Part shown: positions 5,498-5,565 of the stretch, piece after piece | Layout: every line of letters begins with the position of its first letter | Position numbering within the stretch: the first letter of the stretch is position 1 | Assembly (NCBI GenBank): GCA_028817255.1 | Contig: JAPPQA010000031.1 | Location: 1-5,565 of the forward strand | DNA length: 5,565 nucleotides | Direction of reading: 5' to 3' | Origin: Gammaproteobacteria bacterium | GTDB taxonomy: Bacteria > Pseudomonadota > Gammaproteobacteria > Porifericomitales > Porifericomitaceae | Notes under the pieces: generated by a model | Seen by the model: only the letters and a program-made list of their open reading frames with translations | What the model was told of the DNA's origin: nothing | Databases searched by the model: none | Made by a program: the position numbers and the translations under genes

Positions 5498-5565
5498 TGA
5501 TGGGAAGACCGAGGCGCAGGCTTGCCCCTGGCTTGTCTTTACTGCATTAACGGGGGCAGGAATAG

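Larger units (their letters stand above)
5297..5506 (+). repeat. Dispersed composite repeat, full copy B (inverted to copy A)
   Basis: On the plus strand it opens with CAAGCCGTTACGCAATCGA (5297-5315) and a purine-rich tail matching the partial copy at 1-15. It then has the inner hairpin at 5357-5377 and the conserved core from 5376 (GTCGGCAAGACGAGGGCG) to about 5420. A divergent middle follows, then the outer hairpin at 5479-5497, ending GATGGGAA. The order and spacing mirror 785-985 on the other strand. It fills nearly all of the non-coding 5281-5565 stretch; the remaining bases after 5506 show nothing I can identify. Its motif end lies about 27 bases upstream of the autotransporter's -10 box. 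Confidence 0.8.

Noticed and set aside
785..5506. Composite transposon with the repeats as terminal insertion sequences
   Set aside because: Neither repeat copy encodes a transposase, no target-site duplication is visible, and a third copy lies outside the block.
4690..5550. Plus-strand open frame ending in a peptide like SPLEGESARRG
   Set aside because: The first part shadows the autotransporter and the last part is a translation of the dispersed repeat, not a gene.

Overview
The window is a GC-rich stretch of a Gram-negative bacterium. It is most likely a proteobacterium and plausibly a gammaproteobacterium. The reasons are a C-terminal domain resembling the pilus-assembly protein FimV and a lipid-anchored subtilisin-type autotransporter, a secretion design that needs an outer membrane. 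No species can be named from the sequence alone. All four convincing genes lie on the minus strand. I saw no RNA gene, CRISPR array, insertion sequence or recombinase gene.

Layout from left to right: a partial repeat copy (1-40); a two-membrane-span protein with a FimV-like C-terminal tail (84-677); a 313-base gap holding a candidate promoter for that gene and a full repeat copy (785-985); a YjbQ-family protein (991-1407) 11 bases downstream of a TauE/SafE-type membrane transporter (1419-2234), the two probably forming an operon; a 99-base gap; a large S8 serine-protease autotransporter lipoprotein (2334-5120) with a strong -10 box at 5264-5269; and a second full repeat copy in the opposite orientation (5297-5506). 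The last 59 bases hold nothing I can name.

Functionally, the autotransporter would be exported through the inner membrane, lipidated at its N-terminal cysteine, and would place its protease domain at the cell surface through its own C-terminal barrel. The transporter probably moves a sulfur-containing or other small organic anion across the inner membrane. The YjbQ protein is a small enzyme of uncertain physiological role. Nothing directly ties these three to one pathway. The FimV-like gene is separated from the others by a repeat and is probably its own unit.

The least ordinary feature is the repeat family. Two roughly 200-base copies in inverted orientation bracket the yjbQ/transporter/autotransporter block, and a third partial copy enters from the left edge. 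Each full copy has a conserved 19-base end motif, two C-run/G-run hairpins and a less conserved middle. The autotransporter gene also changes third-position base preference abruptly between protease and barrel regions.
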